From Euwallacea fornicatus (Eukaryota; Arthropoda; Insecta; Coleoptera; Curculionidae), in the NCBI RefSeq assembly GCF_040115645.1, contig NW_027096041.1:1-64000 (forward strand): a stretch of 64,000 bases of DNA, in the 5' to 3' direction. How positions within the stretch are numbered: the first letter of the stretch is position 1; the number at the start of each line of letters is the position of its first letter. The translations under genes were made by a program, and so were the position numbers. Below, one piece after another: positions 63,894 through 64,000 of this stretch. Below the pieces are notes generated by a model. The model was given only the letters and a program-made list of their open reading frames with translations, did not search any database and was not told the origin of the DNA.

Positions 63894-64000
63894 TGACACT
63901 TTGTTTAAGGAATTTGGTCCTCATTTGCCGAAGTTATCGAGCTTCAAATTTTGAAAAGTCACACAAGTTGTGTGTTTGAGCACATAAAGTACTATTTTTC
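63894..64000 (+). repeat. Partial monomer cut by the window end
   Basis: 107 bases from TGACAC to the T-run. It has the T-centred dyad 1 (CAAATTTTG), as at 60381-60556, so it appears to continue the 3513-bp repeat. Confidence 0.9.

Larger units (their letters stand above)
1..64000 (+). repeat. Single-family satellite DNA array, 174-176 bp monomer
   Basis: The whole window is head-to-tail copies of one monomer, seen directly from the regular return of TGACACTTTG, GAAGTTATCGAGCTTC, AGTACT and CTCGTCGATCTGA at 174-176 bp spacing. I count 364 full monomers and one partial. All lie in the same orientation. I found no inversion, insertion, transposon, microsatellite or unique spacer. One consensus monomer is about 35% GC. 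Stops occur in the forward frames of ordinary monomers (for example TGA in CATGATG and TTGTGAC), so there is no coding potential. A near-nucleosomal monomer length and kilobase-scale HOR order are typical of centromeric or pericentromeric satellites in plants and animals; that role is inferred. The family itself is not one I recognise. The array is open at both ends, so its true size is larger than 64 kb. Confidence 0.98.

Noticed and set aside
1..64000. CRISPR array
   Set aside because: Repeat spacing is regular, but the whole 174-176 bp unit is repeated with no unique spacers between short repeats, and there are no cas genes.
1..64000. Human alpha satellite or Arabidopsis-type centromere repeat
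   Set aside because: The length is close, but the monomer sequence does not match either consensus as I know it and no full CENP-B box is present.
1..64000. Tandem protein-repeat gene
   Set aside because: Monomer lengths of 174, 175 and 176 bp shift the frame from copy to copy and stops recur in ordinary monomers, so no long reading frame can persist.
1..64000. tRNA, 5S rRNA or Pol III-derived SINE origin of the monomer
   Set aside because: I looked for a B-box-like GGTTCGA and cloverleaf arms in the monomer and saw none.

Overview
The window is one uninterrupted tandem satellite array. I see no gene, RNA gene, mobile element, CRISPR array or unique sequence. From base 1 to base 64000 the DNA is head-to-tail copies, all in one orientation, of a roughly 35% GC monomer of 174, 175 or 176 bp. 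Taking TGACAC as the monomer start, I walked the whole window and counted 364 complete monomers plus a 107-bp partial one (63894-64000). The array runs off both ends. This points to a eukaryotic chromosome, most likely centromeric or pericentromeric satellite of a plant or animal. I do not recognise the family. It is not human alpha satellite (171 bp) or the Arabidopsis ~178-bp centromere repeat as I know them, so I name no species.

Monomers fall into subtypes, which I label by diagnostic bases: b (175 bp, basic, cacacaagttg); n (175 bp, cacacaaattg); k (cacaaaagatg, tctcgg and usually caattctg); w (176 bp, caatcatgttg); c (tctctgaag); q (ggtcttc); h (ggtcatc); s (cactcaag); t (tacttttttt); v (tactaatttt); x (catctcc); g (tctgtgaag); u (cacacaagatg, often catatagt); y (ttaccacat); p (gacaattt); r (cttaaaag with gaacac); j (gttctgtg); f (cacaatttg with catagag). 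The order of these subtypes shows higher-order repeats (HORs).

Layout: 1-2282, dimer and tetramer arrays of k-b-w-n; 2283-12462, a 27-monomer, 4739-bp HOR present twice plus a partial third copy; 12463-21063, mixed tetramers and a 9-mer module; 21064-24573, two copies of a 10-mer of 1755 bp; 24574-31417, shuffled h-s-t modules; 31418-38264, modules with the y subtype; 38265-43697, a region rich in single-copy substitutions; 43698-52472, HORs built on p-b-r-v-x-h-g-u-y and its deletion versions; 52473-64000, j- and f-containing modules repeated over thousands of bases.

Each monomer carries two adjacent short dyads, TTCAAA(N)TTTGAA and CACACAA(N)TTGTGTG. Their arms are mostly kept while the centre base changes, and the common 175/176 length difference falls exactly at the centre of the first dyad. 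The biology here is structural (chromatin, centromere or heterochromatin, unequal exchange), not coding.
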